From positions 186,001 to 250,000 of the forward strand of contig NZ_JAMBOB010000004.1 of NCBI RefSeq assembly GCF_023715415.1: a DNA stretch of 64,000 nt. The letters run 5' to 3'. This DNA comes from Neobacillus niacini. GTDB lineage: Bacteria; Bacillota; Bacilli; Bacillales; Cytobacillaceae. Below are positions 46,402-54,988 of the stretch, in pieces. The position numbers were made by a program, and so were the translations under genes. The notes beneath the pieces are model-generated. The model was given only the letters and a program-made list of their open reading frames with translations. It was not told the origin of the DNA and ran no database searches. Position 1 is the first letter of the stretch; every line of letters begins with the position of its first letter.

Positions 46402-47364
46402 TTAATAAAAAACCGATACCCTTTGATTGATTGTATCTGTCACAAATAATGTGTCTCTATCGTCGATAAACAGACCATTTGGAAGGTAAAGCTTGTCATT
46501 TTCAGTTCCCATTCCACCTAATTCAAATAATGGTTTTCCATCCTTATCAAAAGCTGAAATATTATGTGCAAGATTATTTACTACATAAACATTCCCTTTT
46601 GAATCGACAGCGACTCCTCTTGGATTTAGGAAGGTAGATGCGCCTTTTCCATCCTCTGATCCATTAATAATTTTGATAAACTTTCCATCTTTATCAAAAA
46701 TTTGAACTCTATTATTTCCTGAATCTGTAATATAAATTCGATCATCATCATCTACCGTTACTGCATTCGGTGCAATGAATTTCCCTTCATCAGCACCAGG
46801 GCCGCCAATTTCCATTACTTTCTTTCCATCTAGATTAAAGACATACACTTTATTTGCTTTGATATCCGTAACATATAGCTTATTATTCACTATGCGTAAC
46901 CCTCCAGGTGATTTGAGGGCTTTTTCCTTATCATCAAAGTATTTAATAAACTTGCCTTTTGAATCAAATATAGAAATATTTGCATTGTATAGGTCGGCTA
47001 CATAAATGTTTCCTTCCTTATCGCCTGCAATTCCATAGGGAAATTTAAATTCGCCTTCTTTTGTACCTTCTTTTCCAAATTTCAAAATAGGGGTACCAGA
47101 TTGGTCAAAAACCTGCACTTGCTTATTGCTTGTATCACTTACATAAATTAATTCATCAATTTTTGTTACGTCCATTGGTTTAGAAAGGGGTTGGTTGAAG
47201 TCTCCATATAAAGCATTTGTAAAAACCGGCGTTCCGCCTTGATCCACTTTTGCAACTATCGGTTTTATTTTAGATTCTAAATTTAAGAAATAGATTGCTG
47301 CAAAAAAGGCAACGGAAAGTGCCACAATACTACTCATAATTAAATAAACATTTCTCTTTTTCAA
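46402..47364 (-). CDS. Six-bladed NHL-repeat beta-propeller, membrane-anchored
   Basis: The 320-residue protein has an N-terminal membrane helix (VYLIMSSIVALSVAFFAAIYFL) and six NHL repeats, recognisable by the endings ISDTSN..VQVF (YVSDTSNKQVQVFDQ), VADLYNANISIFD, VTDIKANKVYVFN, ITDSGNNRVQIFD, VVNNLAHNISAFD and VTDTINQRVSVF. They would form a closed propeller outside the membrane. It has no heme motif. TTG at 47364 follows GGAG. It starts 16 bases after the TPR gene. Because it lies between two cytochrome groups, an assembly, scaffold or docking role for the cytochromes is likely but unproven. Confidence 0.85.
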   Translation of the reverse strand: MKKRNVYLIMSSIVALSVAFFAAIYFLNLESKIKPIVAKVDQGGTPVFTNALYGDFNQPLSKPMDVTKIDELIYVSDTSNKQVQVFDQSGTPILKFGKEGTKEGEFKFPYGIAGDKEGNIYVADLYNANISIFDSKGKFIKYFDDKEKALKSPGGLRIVNNKLYVTDIKANKVYVFNLDGKKVMEIGGPGADEGKFIAPNAVTVDDDDRIYITDSGNNRVQIFDKDGKFIKIINGSEDGKGASTFLNPRGVAVDSKGNVYVVNNLAHNISAFDKDGKPLFELGGMGTENDKLYLPNGLFIDDRDTLFVTDTINQRVSVFY

Positions 47365-47380
47365 ATGTGGTCAACTCCTT

Positions 47381-48085
47381 CTATTTGTTGTCTTTGCCAG
47401 CAATTCTCTCTAATCCTTCAGAAGCAGGTTTATATAGTGGATCATAGCTTAAAGACTCTTTGAAAAATTTCTCTGCCTCTTTATAATTGCCTTGATCTTC
47501 TTCTACTCTGCCAATTTCAGTGATAACATCAGTGTTTGTTTTATTTAATGTAAGAGCTTCTCTAAGCGACACTGTGGCATCTTTATACATATCTAATTCA
47601 CGATATACCATACCCAACAATAAATGTGCTTTGAAATTCTTTGGTCCTAATTCGACTGCTTTTTGTGCCTGCTTTAAAGCATCGTTGAATCTTTCTTCAT
47701 CGATATACACAAGTCCTAAATTAAAATAGGCACCAAAGTATTTCTTATCGAGATCCGTGGCCATTTTCATTTGTTTAATAGCTTCTTCGTTGTCACCTGT
47801 TACAAAATAGGTGTAACCTAAATTTACTCGGTGCTCTGGATTATTAGGTTCTGCATCTACTAAGTTTTTATAGTAATCTAGTTGTTCCTCAATCCTATCC
47901 TGGTCTTTACTGGACCATAAATATTGATCGCTTATATAATAGCCTCCGCCTACACATACGATTAAAGTAGCGGCTATTAGGATAAAAGCTTGTAATTTCG
48001 TAAAATACTTATTCCTTTCCTTTAGATTTTTTGTTCTTTCGCTCTTTTCCGGTTCTGGATTGATTGGCAGCTCTCTGGCCTCCAT
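47381..48085 (-). CDS. Membrane-anchored TPR protein of the cytochrome locus
   Basis: The 234-residue protein has a charged cytoplasmic N-terminus (about 1-30), one membrane helix (LQAFILIAATLIVCVGGGYYI) and four or five TPR units (about 75-225), for example EHRVNLGYTYFVTGDNEEAI and AYFNLGLVYIDEERFNDAL. The TPR part would lie outside. ATG at 48085 follows GAGGTGG. It is between the 12-heme and the NHL genes on the same strand. TPR proteins accompany cytochrome assembly in several systems, so a chaperone or assembly role is plausible. Confidence 0.85.
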   Translation of the reverse strand: MEARELPINPEPEKSERTKNLKERNKYFTKLQAFILIAATLIVCVGGGYYISDQYLWSSKDQDRIEEQLDYYKNLVDAEPNNPEHRVNLGYTYFVTGDNEEAIKQMKMATDLDKKYFGAYFNLGLVYIDEERFNDALKQAQKAVELGPKNFKAHLLLGMVYRELDMYKDATVSLREALTLNKTNTDVITEIGRVEEDQGNYKEAEKFFKESLSYDPLYKPASEGLERIAGKDNK

Positions 48086-48211
48086 ATATATCCACCTCGA
48101 ATTTCATTAGTTTTTTCTGAATAACCTCAGATAGATTTGTTGGAAATGGAAAAATCCTATAAAGCTCCAAATCAAAGGTATTTAGTAGTGTAATGGGTAA
48201 AATATACGGTA

Positions 48212-49372
48212 TTACTTATGACAGGTTTTACAGCTTTTTTCAACATGACATGTGTAGCATGTCTCAGACGGTTTCTTTACACCATCTAATGAAATAGGAT
48301 GGTTTACCTTCCAATTTTGCTTTTGACTATGTTTACTTGGATGGCATGATGAGCAATTCACTTGATTTTCGCCAGGATTACTTGACTTTTTCACATCGTG
48401 GCATGCTTGACATGATTCTTGATTTTTATTTGCAACGGATCCATGGTTGCCAAAGAATTTACTGTCATGACTTGCCGGACGCTTGTTATGGCAGTCTTGG
48501 CAAAAAGTATTATCTCTTGCGTAGTCAAAATGGTTTTTTTGTGTTGATTGTGGTTTTTCTTCATTAAGGAAACTCGTTAAGACCGATACTTCATCGTATC
48601 CTTCCAGCGACTCTGTTGACATGTCTTTATGACATTGATGACACTCTTCTAATTCTTCAACTGCTTGCTTTCCATGGGTTTTTAATTTAAAGTCCTCTTT
48701 TATATGGCTCTTTGGTACCATTCCAGTTGAATGACACGCTGAACATTCAGTAGTTACTTTGCGAGCTTTGTGGCAATCAATACAAGTATCCATGTCTGGG
48801 CTGGTGAATTTCAAATCCGACATCGCCATAGCACCCGTTTTACTATCCCATTTGCCATAATCCGTTTGATAGGTCATTTTTCGGTCAGCAATTTCACCAT
48901 GAACAACACCGTTATGGCATTGAATACATTCGATGTCTTTGTCTTTGTGTTTATCATGAGGAATAATGATATCTCCCGAAACAGTGAATTCCCGCTGATT
49001 AACATTGTGGCACTTTTCACATGCACTATCTGGAATTTCTTTTGGCATACGTATTGGTGCAGCACTTTCGTTATAGTTTTTCTTTACTGCCTTTACAATT
49101 AAATCTACTTTATCTTTCGCTGTCTGCTTAATCCCTGGTTCCGTATGACAATTAACACAATCAACTTCACTATGCGAGGAAGCCTTCCACGTATAATATT
49201 CAGGTTGCATCTCATGACATGATGAACAGAACTTAGAGCTTGACGTTGCTTCTAGCCCGAACGCTCCGAGGGAGAAGAAAAGGGCTAGAAACAACACTGT
49301 TAGTGTCATTAATTTATATAATCTAAGGCGAGAACGGGGAGGGTTCGACAGCTGTTTTTGTTCTTCATCCAT
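48212..49372 (-). CDS. NapC/NirT-type 12-heme membrane cytochrome c
   Basis: The 386-residue protein has a short cytoplasmic tail, one membrane helix (KLMTLTVLFLALFFSLGAFGL) and twelve CXXCH motifs, starting FCSSCHEMQPEYYTWKASSH and DCVNCHTEPG. The CXXCHXM first motif and the SSH spacing are those of the NapC/NirT/NrfH quinol dehydrogenases. About 250 further residues carry the extra hemes, ending in CYTCH and CKTCH at the very C-terminus. It starts 27 bases after the 10-heme gene. It may take electrons from menaquinol or receive them from its neighbour and pass them outward. Confidence 0.9.
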   Translation of the reverse strand: MDEEQKQLSNPPRSRLRLYKLMTLTVLFLALFFSLGAFGLEATSSSKFCSSCHEMQPEYYTWKASSHSEVDCVNCHTEPGIKQTAKDKVDLIVKAVKKNYNESAAPIRMPKEIPDSACEKCHNVNQREFTVSGDIIIPHDKHKDKDIECIQCHNGVVHGEIADRKMTYQTDYGKWDSKTGAMAMSDLKFTSPDMDTCIDCHKARKVTTECSACHSTGMVPKSHIKEDFKLKTHGKQAVEELEECHQCHKDMSTESLEGYDEVSVLTSFLNEEKPQSTQKNHFDYARDNTFCQDCHNKRPASHDSKFFGNHGSVANKNQESCQACHDVKKSSNPGENQVNCSSCHPSKHSQKQNWKVNHPISLDGVKKPSETCYTCHVEKSCKTCHK

Positions 49373-49399
49373 AAAAGGCGTCCCTCCAGAGTATTATTC

Positions 49400-50779
49400 T
49401 TAGTTTTTCACATCATCTTTAAAGCCAGTTCTGTGGCAGTATTGACAATAAACATCGGTTGGTGCTTTAACATCTGTTGAGTCAGTTTTTGGCTCTTCAC
49501 GATCATGGCAGACGAAGCATTCTGCTTTTTGTTCTGCGGTTTTCGCATTGTTTGCATGTGAGGTTAAGTACTGATCACTTTCACCGTGACTATTAGGTCG
49601 TTCAGAGTGGCAAGCACTACAGAATTTATTGATTCTTGACTGTTCTCTTACGACAGTAATATTTGGTTGATAATGATGATCTTTATCTGCTTCAGTAACC
49701 TCTGCCATTTTTAGCAGAGAGATTAAGTCTTCTTTTGGTATATCTCTAAACCATTTTGAATCTTGGTGACAGTCTACGCACTGATCAAGTTTATTAAGTG
49801 CATTAGTGCCGTGATTTTGATTCCAATCTGCGACTTTATGATCTTCTGGAATTTTTACTTGTTCATGGCAAGTTTCACATGCCATTGAAAGCTTAACGTC
49901 ATTCTGTTGCTTTCCAAGTGCTTCAAGGATAATCTTTTGTGTCTTTTCGTCATGTTCAGCTACCGCTTCTTTTGCTTCTTCCTCAGTTTTTGCATCATGC
50001 TTTACTTCATTTGAAGTTTCCTTAGCTGCTGCTTCAAGATGCTCTGGATTTGGCGGCACTAGATAAGCTACATCCTGCCATGGCTTTTCACCGTTATTAA
50101 CTTTATCGTGACAGTCAATACATGTTCCCATGTTTGGAGCCAAGTATTTCTTTTCCATCATTTGTTGGGCAACTTCATCTGTCCAGTGCCCTCGAACTTC
50201 TTCTGTATTGATTCCGCGTGCTGCGATTTTCGCATGTGCTACTCCCGCATGACAGCTTATACACGGGACACCTTCTTCTATGTGTCCTTTATGGTTAACA
50301 ATTAAGTCACCGGATGCTGAAACAAGACGATTCTTAGAGTGACACTGTAAGCAGTTTTCATCTGAAACTGCTTCATGCTCAGTTTGAACGATTTGTTCCG
50401 GTATCCCCATTACATGGTGATATACTTCTTTTAATGAAATAACTTTGTGGGTCATCATGTTAATAAATCCAGGTTTGATGTGACACTGAACACAGGTAAT
50501 TTCACTGTGAGCGCTTGCTGTAAAAGTTGTTACTTCTGGCGCCATTTCATGACAGCTAGAGCAGAATGATGGAGAGTTGGTGAAAGAAATTACTCCGTAT
50601 CCTCCCCCAAAAATAACAATAGACCCGATTAGGGCGACAAATAATGCTTTCCATCTTGTAACTGGGTCCTTCCAGTCTATGTCTCTAAATTTCTGCCAAA
50701 GTCTACGAAATAGTCCAGGCTTCTTTTTACTCTCTCTAGATTCGGGTTTCTCTTTATTTTTCTTCCCCCAAAAAGCCAC
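49400..50779 (-). CDS. NapC/NirT-type 10-heme membrane cytochrome c
   Basis: The protein (459 residues from GTG 50779, preceded by AAGGGTGA; an ATG at 50797 has no ribosome binding site) has a basic cytoplasmic tail, one membrane helix (ALFVALIGSIVIFGGGYGVISF) and ten CXXCH motifs: CSSCH, CVQCH, CLQCH, CISCH, CIDCH, CETCH, CVDCH, CSACH, CFVCH, CQYCH. The first is CSSCHEMAPE with SAHSEITC, the NapC/NrfH menaquinol-oxidising signature. An acidic/lysine-rich insert without hemes lies near residues 235-285. It is the first gene of the cytochrome locus and probably the entry point for electrons. Confidence 0.9.
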   Translation of the reverse strand: MAFWGKKNKEKPESRESKKKPGLFRRLWQKFRDIDWKDPVTRWKALFVALIGSIVIFGGGYGVISFTNSPSFCSSCHEMAPEVTTFTASAHSEITCVQCHIKPGFINMMTHKVISLKEVYHHVMGIPEQIVQTEHEAVSDENCLQCHSKNRLVSASGDLIVNHKGHIEEGVPCISCHAGVAHAKIAARGINTEEVRGHWTDEVAQQMMEKKYLAPNMGTCIDCHDKVNNGEKPWQDVAYLVPPNPEHLEAAAKETSNEVKHDAKTEEEAKEAVAEHDEKTQKIILEALGKQQNDVKLSMACETCHEQVKIPEDHKVADWNQNHGTNALNKLDQCVDCHQDSKWFRDIPKEDLISLLKMAEVTEADKDHHYQPNITVVREQSRINKFCSACHSERPNSHGESDQYLTSHANNAKTAEQKAECFVCHDREEPKTDSTDVKAPTDVYCQYCHRTGFKDDVKN

Positions 50780-50799
50780 ATGACTCACCCTTCCCATTT

Positions 50800-51174
50800 T
50801 TGATTTTTCTCTCTCTCTATTTATCTAAGTTTAACCTCTCTAATGGTAGTATCTAACATTGCAAAAGTATTTTCCAATGTACAATTTGTGAATATTTTTT
50901 CATAGTGGCTCTCCAGGACCTTCTTCCTAAAAACAACTTGTAAACGTTGATAATTAAAGGTTTGGGTTATTACCACACACAGATTGTAAATGTGTATAGA
51001 AATTAATTTTTATACATAAATAGAAATATTTATTCACTTTCACTACTAGTTTTATTGATTATTTAGGAACTAGATTGCATACAAAAAATTGACAATTTTG
51101 ATAAAATAGGTTTTCCTCAAACGGATAGACCAGAAAGTTCATTTTTTTAAAATGTGGCTATAACGGTAACAATG
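50800..51174. promoter_or_regulatory. Intergenic region between the cytochrome locus and secA
   Basis: This AT-rich stretch separates divergent genes. On the cytochrome side it has a GAGAGAGAGAAA tract (50806-50820), CCATTAGAGAGGTTAA (50833-50846) resembling the leader element of the six-heme genes, TAGATA as possible -10, and TTGTGAATATTTTTTCATA, a weak FNR-like half-palindrome near 50887-50902. I see no gene or RNA in it. Confidence 0.35.
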
Positions 51175-51182
51175 TTGTCACC
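51165..51182. promoter_or_regulatory. Palindrome over the secA -35 box
   Basis: GGTAACAATGTTGTCACC is an 18-base palindrome with one mismatch, overlapping the predicted -35 hexamer of secA. The same core, GGTAACAAT, occurs in two terminator stems of the cytochrome locus. It may be an operator. Confidence 0.35.
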
Positions 51183-51203
51183 CTAAAATGGAAGTGGTAA
51201 GAT
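51175..51203 (+). promoter_or_regulatory. secA: Sigma-A promoter of secA
   Basis: TTGTCA (51175-51180) and TAAGAT (51198-51203) are 17 bases apart. The leader would be about 90 bases. Confidence 0.55.
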
Positions 51204-51300
51204 ATAAAGGATATTTAAGTGTATTTTTGATAGGATTTTCAGTAATTTAGAGCGAATTTATTTAGTAGGATAAATCAGATATAAAGGAGCGTTTCATCAT

Positions 51301-53814
51301 ATGATGGGGATTTTAAATAAAGTGTTCGACCTCAATAAGCGCGAGCTAAAACGGCTGGACAAAATGGCGAAACAAATTGACGTGTTAGCTGCTGAAACGG
51401 AAAAACTTAGCGACGATCAGCTCCGTGAAAAAACTGAAGAGTTTAAGCTTCGCTACCAAAAAGGGGAATCACTAGATGATTTACTTGTAGAAGCCTTTGC
51501 AGTCGTCCGTGAAGGTGCCCGCCGTGTGCTTGGCTTATATCCGTACCATGTTCAGTTAATGGGAGGGATTTCTCTTCATGAGGGGAATATTTCGGAGATG
51601 AAGACAGGTGAAGGTAAAACCTTAACCGCTACCATGCCGGTTTATTTGAATGCCCTTTCTGGGAAAGGTGTTCACGTTGTTACAGTCAATGAATATTTGG
51701 CAAGCCGTGATGCTAACGAAATGGGACAACTCTATCAATTTCTTGGACTAACTGTTGGGTTAAACTTAAACAGTATGTCTAAGGAAGAAAAACAAGAAGC
51801 CTATGCTTGTGACATTACATATGGGACAAACAATGAATTTGGTTTCGATTATTTACGCGATAACATGGTCCTCTATAAGGAACAAAAAGTACAGCGTCCA
51901 CTGTTTTATGCAGTAATTGACGAGGTTGACTCGATTTTAATTGATGAAGCGCGTACACCATTGATTATTTCTGGATCTGCCCAGAAGTCTGCTGTTCTTT
52001 ATATTCAAGCAAACGCATTTGTTCGAACACTGACAAAAGATACCGATTATACCTATGATGAGAAAACAAAAGGCGTTATGCTGACTGAGGAAGGCATCAG
52101 TAAATCAGAACGTGCTTTTGGAATAGAAAATCTTTTTGATATGTCTCATGTTACGTTGAACCATCATATTAACCAGGCCCTTAAGGCAAATGTCAGCATG
52201 CACCTGGATATTGACTATGTTGTTCAAGATGGTGAAATTATTATCGTTGACCAATTTACTGGTCGTCTCATGAAGGGCCGCCGCTATAGTGAAGGGCTCC
52301 ATCAGGCAATTGAGGCAAAAGAAGGCCTAGAAGTACAAAACGAAAGTATGACAATGGCGACGATTACCTTCCAAAACTACTTTAGAATGTATGAAAAGCT
52401 TGCAGGTATGACGGGTACGGCGAAAACAGAAGAAGAAGAGTTCCGCAACATTTATAATATGAACGTTATTGTTATTCCGACGAATAGACCTATCTCTCGT
52501 GATGATCGTGCAGATTTAATTTATTCTTCTATGGATGGTAAATTCCGTGCGGTTGTCGAGGATATTGCTCAGCGCAATCAAAAAGGGCAGCCTGTACTTG
52601 TTGGTACGGTCGCTATTGAAACATCTGAATTGATCTCGAAGTATTTGTCGAAAAAAGGGGTCAAGCATAATGTCTTAAACGCGAAAAACCATGAACGTGA
52701 AGCAGAAATTATTGCTGAAGCAGGTCATAAAGGCTCTGTTACAATCGCAACGAACATGGCAGGTCGTGGTACGGACATCAAACTTGGTGAAGGTGTTATT
52801 GAGTTGGGCGGTCTTGCAGTTATTGGTACAGAGCGCCACGAAAGCCGACGGATTGATAACCAGCTGCGTGGACGTTCCGGACGTCAGGGAGACCCTGGGG
52901 TAACCCAGTTCTACTTATCGATGGAAGATGAACTAATGCGCCGTTTCGGTTCTGATAACATGAAAGCAATGATGGAAAGACTGGGTATGGATGATTCTCA
53001 GCCTATTCAAAGTAAAATGGTTTCAAAAGCGGTTGAATCTGCACAAAAACGTGTAGAGGGCAATAACTTTGATGCCCGTAAGCAGCTTTTACAATATGAT
53101 GATGTTCTTCGTCAACAGCGGGAAATCATCTATACACAGCGTGACGAAGTATTAGAATCAGAAAACCTGCGTGAAATTGTAGAAAAAATGATTCTTTCTA
53201 CGATCCAGCGAAATGTTGACGCCCATGCGAATAAGCATGAGGATGAAGAAGAATGGAACTTGCACGGCATTATCGATTATGTAAATGCAAATCTCCTTCA
53301 TGAAGGAGACATTACGCTTGAGCAAATCAGCGGTAAGGATCCTGAGGAAATCAGCGATACTATTTTCGCAAAGGTGAAGGAACGTTACAGCGAAAAAGAA
53401 CAAATTCTTTCTCCAGAGCAAATGCGTGAATTCGAAAAGGTCGTTACGCTGCGTGCGGTTGATAGCAAGTGGATTGACCACATCGATGCGATGGACCAGC
53501 TTCGCCAAGGGATTCATCTACGTGCCTACGGACAGATTGACCCGCTTCGTGAATACCAGCATGAAGGCTTCGCGATGTTCGAGTCAATGATTCTCTCGAT
53601 TGAAGAAGAAGCCTCTATGTATATCATGAAGGCTGAAATCAGAAACAATCTTGAGCGCCAAGAAGTCGCAAAAGGCCAGGCTGTCAATCCGAAAGAAGAC
53701 GGAGAAGCCGTTAAGAAGAAACCAAAAGTAAACCAAATCGACATTGGCCGCAATGATCCATGTTATTGTGGAAGCGGGAAAAAATATAAAAACTGCCATG
53801 GCGCAGGGAAATAG
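51301..53814 (+). CDS. secA: Preprotein translocase ATPase SecA
   Basis: SecA drives secretion through SecYEG and would export all the signal-peptide proteins here. The 837-residue protein shows Walker [18 protein letters not shown], the DEAD-like [17 protein letters not shown], helicase motif [25 protein letters not shown], and the C-terminal zinc/SEC-C tail [14 protein letters not shown]. Start is ATG at 51301 or the next ATG at 51304; GGAG lies 11 bases before the first. It is on the opposite strand from both prfB and hpf, unlike B. subtilis. Confidence 0.98.
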   Translation: MMGILNKVFDLNKRELKRLDKMAKQIDVLAAETEKLSDDQLREKTEEFKLRYQKGESLDDLLVEAFAVVREGARRVLGLYPYHVQLMGGISLHEGNISEMKTGEGKTLTATMPVYLNALSGKGVHVVTVNEYLASRDANEMGQLYQFLGLTVGLNLNSMSKEEKQEAYACDITYGTNNEFGFDYLRDNMVLYKEQKVQRPLFYAVIDEVDSILIDEARTPLIISGSAQKSAVLYIQANAFVRTLTKDTDYTYDEKTKGVMLTEEGISKSERAFGIENLFDMSHVTLNHHINQALKANVSMHLDIDYVVQDGEIIIVDQFTGRLMKGRRYSEGLHQAIEAKEGLEVQNESMTMATITFQNYFRMYEKLAGMTGTAKTEEEEFRNIYNMNVIVIPTNRPISRDDRADLIYSSMDGKFRAVVEDIAQRNQKGQPVLVGTVAIETSELISKYLSKKGVKHNVLNAKNHEREAEIIAEAGHKGSVTIATNMAGRGTDIKLGEGVIELGGLAVIGTERHESRRIDNQLRGRSGRQGDPGVTQFYLSMEDELMRRFGSDNMKAMMERLGMDDSQPIQSKMVSKAVESAQKRVEGNNFDARKQLLQYDDVLRQQREIIYTQRDEVLESENLREIVEKMILSTIQRNVDAHANKHEDEEEWNLHGIIDYVNANLLHEGDITLEQISGKDPEEISDTIFAKVKERYSEKEQILSPEQMREFEKVVTLRAVDSKWIDHIDAMDQLRQGIHLRAYGQIDPLREYQHEGFAMFESMILSIEEEASMYIMKAEIRNNLERQEVAKGQAVNPKEDGEAVKKKPKVNQIDIGRNDPCYCGSGKKYKNCHGAGK

Positions 53815-53823
53815 AATAAATTG

Positions 53824-53855
53824 AAGGGCCGGCAAATTTTGCTAGCCCTTTTTAC
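53824..53855 (+). terminator. secA: Terminator of secA
   Basis: An interrupted stem (AGGGC and GCAAA paired with TTTGC and GCCCT around 53825-53850) is followed by TTTTT. Confidence 0.75.
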
Positions 53856-53883
53856 TTTCCTATTTGACTTTTCTTAGGAGAAC

Positions 53884-54081
53884 TTTGATTCCCTTCATAG
53901 AAGAAATTCGTGGCTAGAGGTACTCAAAATATTTTTGATTACCTTGAAAGATGAAAATGTTGCTTAGTGGTAACCAAAGCTCGTCTTTGACTCCCTTCAA
54001 AGCTAAATATGCTGCTTAACGGTAATCAAAGTAAGTTTTTGATTCCCTTTAAGGTACATATTCTGCTTAGCGGTAATCAAA
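53884..54081. repeat. Tandem array of 52-bp hairpin repeats, array 1
   Basis: Three hairpins with arms like GGTAATCAAA and TTTGATTACC (53919-53943, 53969-53995, 54021-54047) and a half-unit at each end alternate with 24-25-base linkers that are also similar (ending TGCTTAGC). Loops are 5-7 bases and differ. Period is about 52 bases. It fills most of the gap between secA and the next gene. Confidence 0.8.
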
Positions 54082-54129
54082 ACCTTGAATATAATAATAG
54101 AGGACCGGCGCTAGGTCAATCCTCTTCCG

Positions 54130-54741
54130 CTAATTTCTATTTCTATAACGAATAACCCCGAATAGTATAAGAAACAAAACTCCTATTCCTAACAATAAAA
54201 TCTGGATTGGAAATGCTTGTTTTTCCTCTTTCGGAATATGATTGTTACTTCCCTCAAGATTTATTTCTTCGGATAGGGGCTCCTTCGGTTCCTTTTTCAG
54301 ATAGTTATCATAAAAGATTCTAATTTTTTCTTCGTGGTCTATAACCTGCCCATTGTTAATTTGAATCATTCCATTAGGGCCGCCCACTGGTGTCAGGAAT
54401 TTTGAATCCTTTTTTTCTAAAAAAAGCAGCATTTCTCCTCCTTTCTGTTGAAATTCATCCACCCAGCCATTATCGAAATTATCGATTCCTGCGGTAATGG
54501 TGGATGGTATGTTTTCACCTTTGTAAACCTTTGTTACCTCAAACTTAACACCATCAAATATGGATTGCCCCCCTCCTGGGACAGTATTGCTTGAAAAGTC
54601 GTATTTCCCTATTACTACAACCTCAGCCCTACTAACTACTTCTTGCGGTTCTAATACGACCCAACTAGTCGCTGCTACTTGTATACTTCCAATCGAAAAA
54701 CTTGTAAATAATAAATAAATACAAAAAATGATTCTTTGCAT
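54130..54741 (-). CDS. Secreted, membrane-anchored protein of unknown function
   Basis: The protein (203 residues from ATG 54741) has a signal peptide ending QVAATS, a beta-rich domain (about 22-120) with VVVIGKYDFSSN, FEVTKVYKGENI and GEMLLFLEKKDS, an acidic linker with KEPKEPLSEE, and a C-terminal membrane helix (IQILLLGIGVLFLILFGVI) followed by RYRNRN. I do not recognise a family. The layout resembles an exported domain tethered by its C-terminus. It lies between the two hairpin repeat arrays. ATG at 54741 follows GGGGGGAAGGGG; an ATG at 54756 is within that run. Confidence 0.6.
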   Translation of the reverse strand: MQRIIFCIYLLFTSFSIGSIQVAATSWVVLEPQEVVSRAEVVVIGKYDFSSNTVPGGGQSIFDGVKFEVTKVYKGENIPSTITAGIDNFDNGWVDEFQQKGGEMLLFLEKKDSKFLTPVGGPNGMIQINNGQVIDHEEKIRIFYDNYLKKEPKEPLSEEINLEGSNNHIPKEEKQAFPIQILLLGIGVLFLILFGVIRYRNRN

Positions 54742-54857
54742 TCCCCTTCCCCCCATGTAAACCGAATCGTCACTCTATAACTTCTTTGAACACTTTAATT
54801 TGTTTGTATTCCTCCTCTTCATTTTCTAGCAGTTTACTTCCATCGTTATAAGACTCC

Positions 54858-54954
54858 TATAGTTACCCAAACTCCTAACCACCTCAACTTTCGGTCACTA
54901 TATGCCTCCTATAGTTACCCAAATTCATACTCACTTCTGTTATTGGTCACAATA
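54858..54954. repeat. Tandem array of 52-bp hairpin repeats, array 2
   Basis: A full hairpin GGTCACTATA-7-TATAGTTACC (54893-54919) is flanked by a half-unit on each side (TATAGTTACC at 54858, GGTCACAATA at 54945) with 25-base linkers. Geometry (10-base arms, 7-base loop, 25-base linker, 52-base period) is the same as in array 1, with different sequence. Confidence 0.75.
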
Positions 54955-54962
54955 AACCTAAA

Positions 54963-54988
54963 AAAATCGAGAGGATTCCCCCTCTCGA
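54963..54988 (-). terminator. Terminator of the SEC-C protein gene
   Basis: 8-bp arms TCGAGAGG (54967-54974) and CCTCTCGA (54981-54988), then TTTTTT on the minus strand. Confidence 0.85.

Noticed and set aside
50887-50902. FNR site for the cytochrome locus
   Set aside because: Only one half, TGTGA, fits; the other half is poor and its distance to the possible -10 is not the usual one. Kept only as a weak note.
53884-54954. Regular repeat-linker pattern looks like a CRISPR array
   Set aside because: The hairpin arms vary between units, loops are not conserved, linkers are similar to each other rather than unique, and no cas gene is near.
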